Below are positions 16,317-22,641 of a DNA stretch of 22,641 bases, piece by piece. The stretch is from CAZAQS01 sp046485135 (GTDB taxonomy: Bacteria > Chloroflexota > Anaerolineae > Anaerolineales > UBA4823), in contig JAWOHN010000039.1 in the NCBI GenBank assembly GCA_046485135.1, forward strand, positions 1-22,641. Reading direction: 5' to 3'. The notes below the pieces were generated by a model, which saw only the letters and a program-made list of their open reading frames with translations, made no database searches and had not been told where the DNA came from. Numbering within the stretch: the first letter of the stretch is position 1; each line of letters starts with the position of its first letter. Position numbers and translations under genes: made by a program.

Positions 16317-16567
16317 TTCAAGGCCTCCTCTCGCAGTAGATGAATGAAAGCTTCTGTATCAGCGCGGTTTTCCAGCATATGGGCAAGAGCTACCACTTGG
16401 TCATCCGGGGCAACGCGTCCAAGGAGCGGCTGTCCTAGGTAAACCAGCTGCGCTCCCAACATGCTTAATGGGCCAAAGGCCTCCAATAAAGAAACCACAA
16501 TATCTCGCACCCCCCAACGGTGCAAGATTCTGGCCCATTCTTGCCAAAAATGCTGAGAATCATGCAT
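16313..16567 (-). CDS. 84-aa uncharacterised protein, first gene of the operon
   Basis: An 84-residue soluble protein beginning MHDSQHFWQEWARILHRWG, with a central hydrophobic, probably helical stretch (VVSLLEAFGPLSMLGAQLVY) and an acidic C-terminal helix. It has no cysteines and no recognised domain. The ATG at 16567 is chosen over an upstream ATG at 16600 because a TATACT -10 box ends 6 nt before it, giving a leaderless mRNA; the longer frame would begin upstream of the promoter. Its last codons provide the Shine-Dalgarno of the next gene, and its stop overlaps that gene's TTG. It could be a small partner subunit or regulator of the operon products (inference). Confidence 0.7.
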   Translation of the reverse strand: MHDSQHFWQEWARILHRWGVRDIVVSLLEAFGPLSMLGAQLVYLGQPLLGRVAPDDQVVALAHMLENRADTEAFIHLLREEALN

Positions 16568-16573
16568 AGTGAC

Positions 16574-16583
16574 AGTATAGCAC
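16574..16583 (-). promoter_or_regulatory. extended -10 promoter of the eight-gene operon
   Basis: The minus strand reads TGC then TATACT (16579 to 16574), ending 6 nt before the ATG at 16567. This fits an extended -10 promoter producing a leaderless transcript. A TTGTTG lies 15 nt upstream as a weak -35. No other promoter was noticed within the operon. Confidence 0.6.
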
Positions 16584-16600
16584 GATTTCAATATCAACAA

Positions 16601-16962
16601 GTCCAGATGTAGGTAGATAAATCTGGCTTTGAGTACATTTTATATCTACATATTGGGGAGGTCAAGCTTTGCCCTGCAAGATTTCATCCCCATTATCCTG
16701 AAACAGAATCTAACTTAAATTGTCTGAAATATGACAGTTAACAGGTGGAATTCATGCCATATATAACTGTCGATTCAAGGTAAGAATGGCTAAACTAGAT
16801 AATTGGATATTGAACGGGTATCTTGATTAACAACAGTTTTACCTGGCATACCATAGCACACGCAACACCTGCGATTAATATTGAACCATCAGAAAGCACA
16901 GTGGTTGCCTCAACATAAATCCCAAAGAGATTTACATTTTTTTAAGCAGCAAGGAGAATAAA
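16601..16962 (+). promoter_or_regulatory. divergent intergenic region with nifJ promoter and candidate operator
   Basis: This 362-nt gap has no gene I can support. The best plus-strand promoter is TTAACA (16738-16743), an 18-nt spacer and TATAAC (16762-16767). A perfect 8-nt inverted repeat overlaps both hexamers: GACAGTTA (16733-16740) and TAACTGTC (16764-16771), with centres 31 bp apart, about three helical turns. A looser half-palindrome, TGTC...GACA, lies at 16721-16736. Another imperfect inverted repeat (around 16607-16620 and 16637-16650) lies near the minus-strand promoter. This looks like a repressor-controlled promoter, but the regulator is unknown. The nifJ mRNA would then have a leader of about 190 nt. 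Confidence 0.45.
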
Positions 16963-19900
16963 ATGACAAGAACAATAACCACCATTGAAGGCAACGAGGC
17001 AACTGCCTACGTTGCTCACAAAGTGAATGAGGTTATTGCCATTTATCCCATCACGCCCTCCTCTGGTATGGGGGAATTTGCGGATGAATGGTCGGCATTG
17101 AAACGACCAAACATTTGGGGAACCATTCCTCTGGTGGTAGAGATGCAATCTGAAGGGGGTGCGGCCGGTGCAGTTCATGGCGCCTTGCAGGCTGGCGCGC
17201 TGACAACGACTTTTACGGCCTCCCAAGGATTGCTCTTGATGATCCCCAATATGTACAAGATCGCTGGCGAGCTGACCCCAACAGTTTTTCACGTCTCAGC
17301 CCGGTCACTCGCCGCCCAAGCCTTATCCATCTTTGGCGATCACTCGGACGTGATGTCTACCCGCTCCACTGGTTGGGCGCTGCTTGCCTCCAACTCCGTG
17401 CAAGAGGCCCACGACTTCGCCCTGATCGCCCAGGCCGCTACACTGGAAACCCGCGTACCTTTCCTACACTTCTTTGACGGCTTCCGCACTTCTCATGAGG
17501 TGAATAAAATCGAACGGCTGGCAGAAGAGGATATGCGGGCGATGATCAGCAATGAGCTGGTCCAGGCCCATCGTAGCCGCTCACTCTCCCCCGATCGTCC
17601 GGTGCTGCGCGGTACAGCCCAAAATCCGGATGTCTTCTTCCAGGGACGCGAGACGGTCAATCCCTTCTACGCCAAATGCCCCGAAATCGTGCAGAAGGCG
17701 ATGGATAAATTTGCGGATGTTGTTGGGCGGAAGTACCACCTTTTCAATTACGAAGGCGCGCCTGATGCCGAGCGTGTGATCGTCTTGATGGGCTCTGGAG
17801 CTGAAACTGCGGCTGCCACCGCACTTCATCTTGCCGAGAAGGGTGAAAAAGTGGGCGTCTTAAAAGTACGCCTCTTCCGGCCTTTCTCTGTCAAACACTT
17901 CATTGAAGCCCTGCCCCCCACGGTGAAAATCATTGCTGCCCTCGACCGCACCAAAGAACCCGGTTCGGCTGGCGAGCCGCTTTACCAGGATATCCTCACC
18001 GCCCTCCACGAGAGCGAGGGCGGGCTTTTGCCACGCGTGATCGGTGGGCGCTACGGGCTTTCCTCGAAGGAGTTTACCCCAGCCATGGTCAAGGCCGTCT
18101 TCGATGAAATGACCAAAGAAAAACCCAAGAACCATTTTACCGTTGGCATTATCGACGATGTCAGCCACTCCAGCCTGGACTTTGACCCAGCCTTCTCTAT
18201 CGAGAGCAAAGACACTGTGCGCTGTGTGTTCTGGGGACTGGGCGCAGACGGTACCGTCGGCGCCAATAAGAACTCCATCAAGATCATCGGTGAGGAGACC
18301 GACAACCATGCCCAGGGCTACTTTGTCTACGACTCGAAGAAATCGGGCGGCGTCACCATTTCCCACTTGCGCTTTGGCCCAAAGGTGATCCGGGCGCCCT
18401 ATCAAATCAGTCAAGCCGGTTTTGTGGCCTGCCATGCATTCAGCTTTCTAGAACGGTACGATGTGCTCAAATATGCCATGCCCGGGGCTATCTTCTTGCT
18501 GAATAGTATCTATGGTCCAGAGGATGTGTGGGATAACCTGCCCCGCGAGACCCAGGAGACCATTATCGAAAAGAAACTGCGCTTCTTTGTAATCGATGCA
18601 TATGAAGTTGCACATAAGACCGGCATGGGTTCGCGCATTAACACCATTATGCAGACCTGCTTCTTTGCCATTAGCGGCGTACTACCACGCGAACAGGCTA
18701 TTGAAGAGATTAAAAAGAGCATCAAAAAGACCTATGGCAAGCGCGGTGAAGCAGTAGTCAAAAAGAACTTCGAGGCCGTTGATATGACCTTGGAGAACCT
18801 ACACGAGGTGAAGGTTCCAGACGTGATCACCAGCGACCAGACTCGCCGCCCGCCCGTTCCCGAGGAAGCCCCCCAATTCGTCCGTGATGTGCTCGGTAAG
18901 ATGATTCAGGGCGATGGTGATCTGGTGCCAGTCAGCGCCATGCCAGTCGACGGGACCTTCCCTACCGGCACCACCAAATGGGAAAAACGGAACATCTCCC
19001 TGGAAATCCCCGTCTGGGAGCCAGATCTTTGTATCCAGTGTGGCAAGTGCTCCTTCGTCTGCCCGCACGCAGTGATCCGCGAGAAAATCTACCAGCCCGC
19101 TTACCTGGAAAACGCCCCCGCTACCTGGAAATCAGCCGCCGCACGCTGGAAAGAATTCCCTAATATGAAATTCACCCTGCAGATCGCCCCGGAGGACTGC
19201 ACTGGTTGTGGTCTGTGTGTTGAGGTCTGCCCGGCTAAAGATAAGAGCCAGGTCGGCCGCAAGGCCATTAACATGGCCCTGCAACCGCCCATCCGGGAGA
19301 CAGAGCGGGTTAATTGGGATTACTTCCTCCAGATACCAGAGATAGATCGCTCATTGGTAAGCACCAAAGCCGTCAAGAACTCGCAGCTGCTCGAACCGTT
19401 GTTTGAGTTCTCCGGCGCTTGTGCAGGTTGTGGCGAGACCCCCTACGTGAAGCTGCTCAGCCAGCTATTTGGCGATCGTCTCCTGGTAGCCAATGCTACT
19501 GGCTGCTCTTCCATCTATGGCGGCAACCTGCCCACCACGCCTTGGACCTCTAATCGCGACGGGCGCGGCCCAGCCTGGTCAAACTCGCTCTTTGAAGATA
19601 ATGCTGAGTTTGGCATGGGCATGCGCATGACCCTGGACAAACAACAAGAATATGCCTTGGAATTGCTACCGCAGCTGACGGGCGTCATTGGGCAAGACTT
19701 GGTGGATGCGCTGACCAACGCTGACCAGTCAAACGAGAGCGGCATCAAGGAACAGCGCGAACGCGTGGCCCTGCTTAAACAACGTCTTAGTGGGATTGAA
19801 GACCCGCGTGCTCGCGACCTGCTCAGCCTGGCAGACATGCTGACCCGTAAAAGCGTCTGGATCCTCGGTGGAGACGGCTGGGCCTACGATATCGGTTACG

Positions 19901-20532
19901 GCGGGTTGGACCATGTCCTGGCTTCGGGACGAAATGTGAACGTTCTGGTGCTGGACACCGAAGTATACTCCAACACCGGTGGGCAATCTTCCAAGTCCAC
20001 TCCCCGCGCGGCGGTGGCAAAATTTGCCGCTCAAGGCAAGGGTACGCCTAAGAAAGACCTGGGCTTCATTGCTATGTCCTATGGATATGTGTATGTTGCG
20101 CACGTAGCAATGGGAGCCAGCGACCAGCAAACCCTTTCGGCCTTCTTGGAAGCTGAGGCCTACGACGGCCCCTCGCTGATCATTGCTTACAGCCACTGCA
20201 TCGCTCACGGCATTGATATGCGCAAAGGTCTGGACCAGCAAAAGCTGGCGGTACAATCCGGTCACTGGCCTTTGTACCGTTTCAATCCAACCCTTATCGC
20301 TCAAGGCAAGAACCCGTTGATCATCGATTCTAAAGAACCAAGCATTCCACTCGGGCAGTACATCTATAACGAGACCCGTTACCGGATGCTCGCCCAAAGC
20401 GATGAGGAGCGGGCTGAAGCCTTGCTCAAATTGGCCCAAGCAGATGTTGAAGATCGTTGGCGATATATCCGTCACATGGCGTCGATGCACTACAACGGCG
20501 ACGAAAAAGACAACGGGCATGATAGCGAATAA
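16963..20532 (+). CDS. nifJ: pyruvate:ferredoxin (flavodoxin) oxidoreductase, single chain
   Basis: An 1189-residue homodimer-type enzyme that converts pyruvate and CoA to acetyl-CoA and CO2, reducing ferredoxin or flavodoxin. The domain order is complete. The N-terminal domain has the pyruvate-binding YPITPSS (residues 27-33). Two ferredoxin-type 4Fe-4S motifs start at Cys 690 (CIQCGKCSFVCP) and Cys 746 (CTGCGLCVEVCP). The proximal cluster ligands are Cys 820, 823, 848 and 1079. The thiamine-diphosphate motif begins GDGWAYDIGYGG and ends near VYSNTGGQSSKSTP. An AGGAG Shine-Dalgarno precedes the ATG. This is the main route of pyruvate oxidation in many anaerobes and shows oxygen-sensitive metabolism. 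It is followed after 17 nt by a dihydroorotate-dehydrogenase-like gene, probably in the same transcript. Confidence 0.98.
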   Translation: MTRTITTIEGNEATAYVAHKVNEVIAIYPITPSSGMGEFADEWSALKRPNIWGTIPLVVEMQSEGGAAGAVHGALQAGALTTTFTASQGLLLMIPNMYKIAGELTPTVFHVSARSLAAQALSIFGDHSDVMSTRSTGWALLASNSVQEAHDFALIAQAATLETRVPFLHFFDGFRTSHEVNKIERLAEEDMRAMISNELVQAHRSRSLSPDRPVLRGTAQNPDVFFQGRETVNPFYAKCPEIVQKAMDKFADVVGRKYHLFNYEGAPDAERVIVLMGSGAETAAATALHLAEKGEKVGVLKVRLFRPFSVKHFIEALPPTVKIIAALDRTKEPGSAGEPLYQDILTALHESEGGLLPRVIGGRYGLSSKEFTPAMVKAVFDEMTKEKPKNHFTVGIIDDVSHSSLDFDPAFSIESKDTVRCVFWGLGADGTVGANKNSIKIIGEETDNHAQGYFVYDSKKSGGVTISHLRFGPKVIRAPYQISQAGFVACHAFSFLERYDVLKYAMPGAIFLLNSIYGPEDVWDNLPRETQETIIEKKLRFFVIDAYEVAHKTGMGSRINTIMQTCFFAISGVLPREQAIEEIKKSIKKTYGKRGEAVVKKNFEAVDMTLENLHEVKVPDVITSDQTRRPPVPEEAPQFVRDVLGKMIQGDGDLVPVSAMPVDGTFPTGTTKWEKRNISLEIPVWEPDLCIQCGKCSFVCPHAVIREKIYQPAYLENAPATWKSAAARWKEFPNMKFTLQIAPEDCTGCGLCVEVCPAKDKSQVGRKAINMALQPPIRETERVNWDYFLQIPEIDRSLVSTKAVKNSQLLEPLFEFSGACAGCGETPYVKLLSQLFGDRLLVANATGCSSIYGGNLPTTPWTSNRDGRGPAWSNSLFEDNAEFGMGMRMTLDKQQEYALELLPQLTGVIGQDLVDALTNADQSNESGIKEQRERVALLKQRLSGIEDPRARDLLSLADMLTRKSVWILGGDGWAYDIGYGGLDHVLASGRNVNVLVLDTEVYSNTGGQSSKSTPRAAVAKFAAQGKGTPKKDLGFIAMSYGYVYVAHVAMGASDQQTLSAFLEAEAYDGPSLIIAYSHCIAHGIDMRKGLDQQKLAVQSGHWPLYRFNPTLIAQGKNPLIIDSKEPSIPLGQYIYNETRYRMLAQSDEERAEALLKLAQADVEDRWRYIRHMASMHYNGDEKDNGHDSE

Positions 20533-20549
20533 CAGGAAAAGAGGGAACC

Positions 20550-21548
20550 ATGATTGATCTAAGCACAACTTACCTGGGCCTCAAGCTCAAGAACCCCCTG
20601 GTGGCCTCCGCCTCCCCTTTGAGTGAAAAGCTGGACAGCGCTCGCCACCTGGAGGAGGCTGGTGTATCAGCCATCGTGATGTACTCCCTGTTCGAAGAAC
20701 AGGTGATCCGGGAAAGCCTGGAGTTGGACCGCTACCTGAGCCATGGCACGCATACCTATGCGGAAGCGCTCACCTATCTACCCGAAGTTGGCCGCTATAG
20801 CCTTGGGCCAGAAGCCTATGTTGAAAACGTTTACCGGCTAAAACAAGCTACTGCTATCCCCATCATTGGCAGCCTGAACGGAGTTTCTACCGGTGGTTGG
20901 ATCCAATACGCCCAGCAAATCGAGCAGGCTGGGGCTGACGCCATCGAGCTAAATATCTACTACCTGCCGGTGGACCCACAGCTAACCGGGGCCGAATTGG
21001 AGGACACCTACGTCACATTGGTGCGCGATCTGCGTACCCAGGTGCGTATACCAATTTCTGTCAAGCTCAGCCCATTCTTTACATCAATGCCCAACATGGC
21101 CAGTAAGCTGGTCGAAGCTGGCGCAGACGGGTTGGTTTTGTTCAATCGCTTCTACCAGCCCGATTTCGATCTGGATGAACTGGAAGTGGTCCCCAACCTA
21201 CAATTGAGCACCTCAGCCGAGCTGCGCCTGCCGCTTCGCTGGATTGCCTTGCTCTACGGTCGGGTGCAAACAGATTATGCCTTGACCAGTGGTGTGCATA
21301 CCTCGATTGATATGTTGAAAGCCATGATGGCTGGCGCCAGTGTTACTATGGTCGCTTCTGAGTTCTTGAAGAACGGCATTGAACGAGCGACAGAAATGCT
21401 GGATGGTATGTTATCTTGGATGGAAGAGAACGAATATGAATCGGTCATGCAAATGAAAGGCAGTATGAGCGCCCAGGCCGTTGCTCAGCCAAACGCTTTC
21501 AAGAGAACAAATTACTTGAAAGTTCTATCTTCTTACAACGGCCAATAA
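20550..21548 (+). CDS. dihydroorotate dehydrogenase-like flavoprotein next to nifJ
   Basis: A 332-residue TIM-barrel protein of the dihydroorotate dehydrogenase family. Visible parts: N-terminal LGLKLKNPLVASASPLS, SLNG, the ADAIELNIY strand, VKLSP with the conserved FMN-contacting lysine, and the C-terminal phosphate-binding part TSGVHTSIDMLKAMMAGA. Where class 1 pyrimidine enzymes carry the catalytic Cys or Ser after ELN(x)SCPN, this protein reads ELNIYYLPVD, so the usual catalytic base is missing. Family knowledge: such proteins are often found next to pyruvate:ferredoxin oxidoreductase and are annotated as dihydroorotate dehydrogenase-like. A role in pyrimidine synthesis is doubtful; a redox role linked to nifJ is possible (inference). 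A GAGGGA Shine-Dalgarno precedes the ATG. Confidence 0.9.
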   Translation: MIDLSTTYLGLKLKNPLVASASPLSEKLDSARHLEEAGVSAIVMYSLFEEQVIRESLELDRYLSHGTHTYAEALTYLPEVGRYSLGPEAYVENVYRLKQATAIPIIGSLNGVSTGGWIQYAQQIEQAGADAIELNIYYLPVDPQLTGAELEDTYVTLVRDLRTQVRIPISVKLSPFFTSMPNMASKLVEAGADGLVLFNRFYQPDFDLDELEVVPNLQLSTSAELRLPLRWIALLYGRVQTDYALTSGVHTSIDMLKAMMAGASVTMVASEFLKNGIERATEMLDGMLSWMEENEYESVMQMKGSMSAQAVAQPNAFKRTNYLKVLSSYNGQ

Positions 21549-21583
21549 TTTACTTAACATAAAAGCGGTTGCCTTGAATCAAT

Positions 21584-21626
21584 CAGGCGGGTTGTCCCAA
21601 AAGATATCATGGGAACAACCCGCCTG
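21584..21626 (+). terminator. terminator of the nifJ operon
   Basis: A 12-bp perfect stem, CAGGCGGGTTGT (21584-21595) with ACAACCCGCCTG (21615-21626), is extended by CCC/GGG with one bulged A. The T run after it is poor (TGGCTTTCT), but the stem is strong and well placed, 36 nt after the stop. Confidence 0.8.
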
Positions 21627-21660
21627 TGGCTTTCTATAGCTTATTGTTAAAACGAATAAG

Positions 21661-21673
21661 TCAGGTTGCCTGA
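21661..21673 (-). terminator. weak terminator after infA
   Basis: On the minus strand a short TCAGG/CCTGA hairpin with a 3-nt loop is followed by a T-rich stretch (CTTATTCGTTTT). It lies about 30 nt after the infA stop. The stem is short, so support is limited. Confidence 0.35.
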
Positions 21674-21703
21674 GCAGGACAGATGACGGGCCTGAGCCAG
21701 AGG

Positions 21704-21967
21704 TTAACCCTCTTGCTCCTCAAACCCTTCCAGGGTTTCGGCGCGCTTCTTATGGCGGTAGACAATACGACCGCGAGTGAGATCGTAAGGGGACATCTCC
21801 ACCCGTACACGGTCACCGAGTAGGATACGGATGTAGTACTTCCGCATCTTACCCGAAAGGTAAGCCAGCACTTCATGACCGGTCTCCAGACGTACCCGGA
21901 ATTGGGTGCCCGGTAGAGCCTCTATCACGGTGCCTTCTACCTGGATTTTATCTTCATCTTTAGCCAT
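21704..21967 (-). CDS. infA: translation initiation factor IF-1
   Basis: An 87-residue S1/OB-fold protein that binds the 30S A site during initiation. The sequence follows the IF-1 pattern closely: MAKDEDKIQVEGTVIEALPG, then F-V-L-TGHEVLAYLSGKMRKYYIRIL-GDRV-VE-SPYDL-RGRI-YR. It is about 15 residues longer than the usual 72 because of an acidic tail (ETLEGFEEQEG). The start at 21967 has GGAGGT 5 nt upstream; the longer frame to 21991 adds residues foreign to IF-1. A small hairpin, ACCTGG/CCAGGT (21982-21999), lies just before the Shine-Dalgarno. infA follows rpsU by 61 nt, an unusual pairing compared with the common place beside rpmJ and rpsM. Confidence 0.97.
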   Translation of the reverse strand: MAKDEDKIQVEGTVIEALPGTQFRVRLETGHEVLAYLSGKMRKYYIRILLGDRVRVEMSPYDLTRGRIVYRHKKRAETLEGFEEQEG

Positions 21968-22028
21968 TATTACCTCCAGCAACCTGGTCAAGGCCAGGTC
22001 TCACCTGCTTGACAACTCACAGGTATTA

Positions 22029-22226
22029 CTATTCGGAATCCGGATTGACACGACGCTTGAACCTCCGGATAGCCTTTTTCTTCTGAATGCGGCGCAATTC
22101 GCTTTTTGATACAAACCAACGCTTGCGGCGAACTGTGCTCAAGATACCACTCTTGGCAACTTTCTTGCGAAAGCGCTTCAGCAGCTGATCCTGAGACTCA
22201 TTGGGGCGCAGAACGACTGAAGCCAT
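22029..22226 (-). CDS. rpsU: 30S ribosomal protein S21
   Basis: A 65-residue, strongly basic ribosomal protein of the small-subunit platform, which helps initiation by its place near the anti-Shine-Dalgarno region. The S21 pattern is clear: VVLRPNESQDQLLKRFRKKVAKSG (positions 4-27), followed by RRKRWFVSKSELRR and a lysine/arginine-rich tail (KKKAIRRFKRR). Length is normal. AGGAGGTG lies 5 nt before the ATG, a very strong site. The gene has its own consensus promoter and a structured leader of about 185 nt containing a terminator-like hairpin, which suggests regulation by attenuation. infA follows and is probably in the same transcript. Confidence 0.97.
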   Translation of the reverse strand: MASVVLRPNESQDQLLKRFRKKVAKSGILSTVRRKRWFVSKSELRRIQKKKAIRRFKRRVNPDSE

Positions 22227-22257
22227 TCTCTCACCTCCTTTCGTTACAAGAATAGGA

Positions 22258-22391
22258 ACGCTTTGCTACCAGGAACAAAAAAACTCGGCTGACGTTCACC
22301 GACCAGCCGAGCCAGACAGTGGCCACACAAATCCTGTACTGCTAAAAGTCACAAAATGCTGTCTCCCTTGGTAACATCAGTAGCAAAGCGT
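22258..22391 (-). promoter_or_regulatory. structured rpsU leader, candidate attenuator
   Basis: Between the promoter and rpsU the RNA can form three helices. A perfect 12-nt inverted repeat joins GTAGCAAAGCGT (22380-22391) with ACGCTTTGCTAC (22258-22269), across 110 nt. Inside it, AGACAG/CTGTCT (22314-22319 with 22359-22364) can pair. An intrinsic terminator lies near the 3' side. The 12-bp helix can close only if polymerase reads past the terminator. No T-box, known riboswitch or SRP/6S RNA consensus was recognised. It could instead make a separate RNA of about 130-150 nt. Confidence 0.55.
22277..22311 (-). terminator. intrinsic terminator inside the rpsU leader
   Basis: On the minus strand an 8-bp GC-rich stem (CTCGGCTG 22291-22284 region with CAGCCGAG 22304-22311) and a 12-nt loop are followed by seven U (22283 to 22277). 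It is the best intrinsic terminator of this region and lies about 50 nt before the rpsU start codon. Confidence 0.85.
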
Positions 22392-22416
22392 AAGCACGCC
22401 AGAGAACGTTGCAAAA

Positions 22417-22445
22417 ATTATACTATTATTAAGGACAAAAGTCAA
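22417..22445 (-). promoter_or_regulatory. consensus promoter of rpsU-infA
   Basis: The minus strand shows TTGACT (22445 to 22440), a 17-nt spacer and TATAAT (22422 to 22417), a near-perfect housekeeping promoter. It starts about 18 nt after the 3' end of 5S rRNA. The expected transcript start is near 22410. Confidence 0.85.
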
Positions 22446-22462
22446 TATTTAATAGAAAAAGC

Positions 22463-22582
22463 CTCTTGGCGATGACCTACTCTCCCAGGGGGCTGCCCCC
22501 CAAGTACCATCAGCGCTGACGGGCTTAACTGCCGGGTTCGGGATGTAACCGGGTGTACCCCCGTCGCTCCAATCACCAAGAG
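22463..22582 (-). rRNA. rrf: 5S ribosomal RNA
   Basis: About 120 nt matching bacterial 5S rRNA on the minus strand. Conserved parts are the CCCGAACCCGG loop, the GTTAAGCCC stretch that follows it, the GATGGTACT segment, and GGGAGAGTAGGTC near the 3' end. Helix I closes by pairing CTCTTGG with CCAAGAG at the two ends (22576-22582 with 22463-22469), which sets the boundaries to within a few bases. Right after the 3' end comes GGC and five U, so helix I may also act as the terminator stem. The 23S and 16S genes would lie outside the right edge. Confidence 0.95.
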
Positions 22583-22616
22583 ACTTTATTCACTTGTTAT
22601 ATTTCCGAATAGAGTG

Positions 22617-22635
22617 TTTCACAACCTTTGTGAAA
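22617..22635 (-). repeat. hairpin in the spacer before 5S rRNA
   Basis: TTTCACAA (22617-22624) and TTGTGAAA (22628-22635) form a perfect 8-bp stem with a 3-nt loop, upstream of 5S on the minus strand. It may be an rRNA processing signal or part of the 23S end structure. The window ends 6 nt later. Confidence 0.5.
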
Positions 22636-22641
22636 AGAACT

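Noticed and set aside
17860..18435. Open frame of 191 codons opposite nifJ
   Set aside because: It is a shadow of nifJ codon bias; no ribosome-binding site or domain.
19729..20568. Open frame of 279 codons on the minus strand inside nifJ
   Set aside because: It is antisense to the thiamine-binding part of a complete, well-conserved nifJ, with no recognisable domain.
20550..21548. Naming this gene pyrD
   Set aside because: The catalytic Cys/Ser motif is absent and it sits with nifJ, not with pyrimidine genes.
22258..22391. T-box, SRP RNA, 6S RNA or tmRNA in the rpsU leader
   Set aside because: The T-box core (AGGGTGGNACCGCG), the SRP loop and tmRNA tag features were looked for and not found. 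Only hairpins and a terminator are supported.

Overview
The window looks like chromosomal DNA of an anaerobic bacterium of the phylum Chloroflexota, most likely class Anaerolineae. This is inference from gene content. The signs are a single-chain pyruvate:ferredoxin oxidoreductase (anaerobic metabolism), an LPXTG-type surface protein beside a DUF6754-like membrane protein, a MutL-like ASKHA ATPase with no mutase nearby, and several genes that appear to be transcribed without a leader. No transposon, CRISPR array, prophage or tRNA was seen, and codon use looks even throughout.

Layout. (1) 1-2568, plus strand: the 3' part of a metallophosphoesterase, a DUF4349 lipoprotein, and rsmG. (2) 2587-6586, minus strand: a cyclic-nucleotide-binding membrane protein with two PH-like halves, peptide deformylase, recF, and a MOSC protein whose start overlaps the recF end. 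(3) 6752-8212, plus: a phosphohexomutase, ending at a 13-bp convergent terminator. (4) 8278-16567, minus: an eight-gene operon with four 4-nt stop/start overlaps, encoding mostly uncharacterised envelope proteins. (5) 16963-21548, plus: nifJ and a dihydroorotate-dehydrogenase-like flavoprotein, behind a promoter flanked by a perfect inverted repeat. (6) 21704-22582, minus: 5S rRNA (the end of an rRNA operon entering from the right), then a promoter and structured leader with a strong intrinsic terminator ahead of rpsU and infA.

The best candidate for an undescribed system is region 4. Its products, in transcription order, are an 84-aa soluble protein; a bitopic DUF6754-like protein; a six-TM protein; an 826-aa protein with a cytosolic zinc ribbon, a dozen W-L motifs of the LPDWL type in a long acidic disordered region, and an extracytoplasmic domain; a second multi-TM protein; the ASKHA ATPase; a predicted beta-rich protein; and an N-terminally anchored protein ending in an LPTTG sorting signal. 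The overlaps imply coupled, balanced synthesis. Together they would suit one membrane complex with a cytosolic ATPase, a multivalent scaffold and a surface-exposed part. Its function cannot be read from the sequence.

At least four genes (rsmG, def, the cyclic-nucleotide/PH gene and the first gene of the large operon) have a -10 hexamer 6-9 nt before the start codon and no Shine-Dalgarno sequence, while most other genes here have good ones. Both initiation modes therefore seem to be in use.
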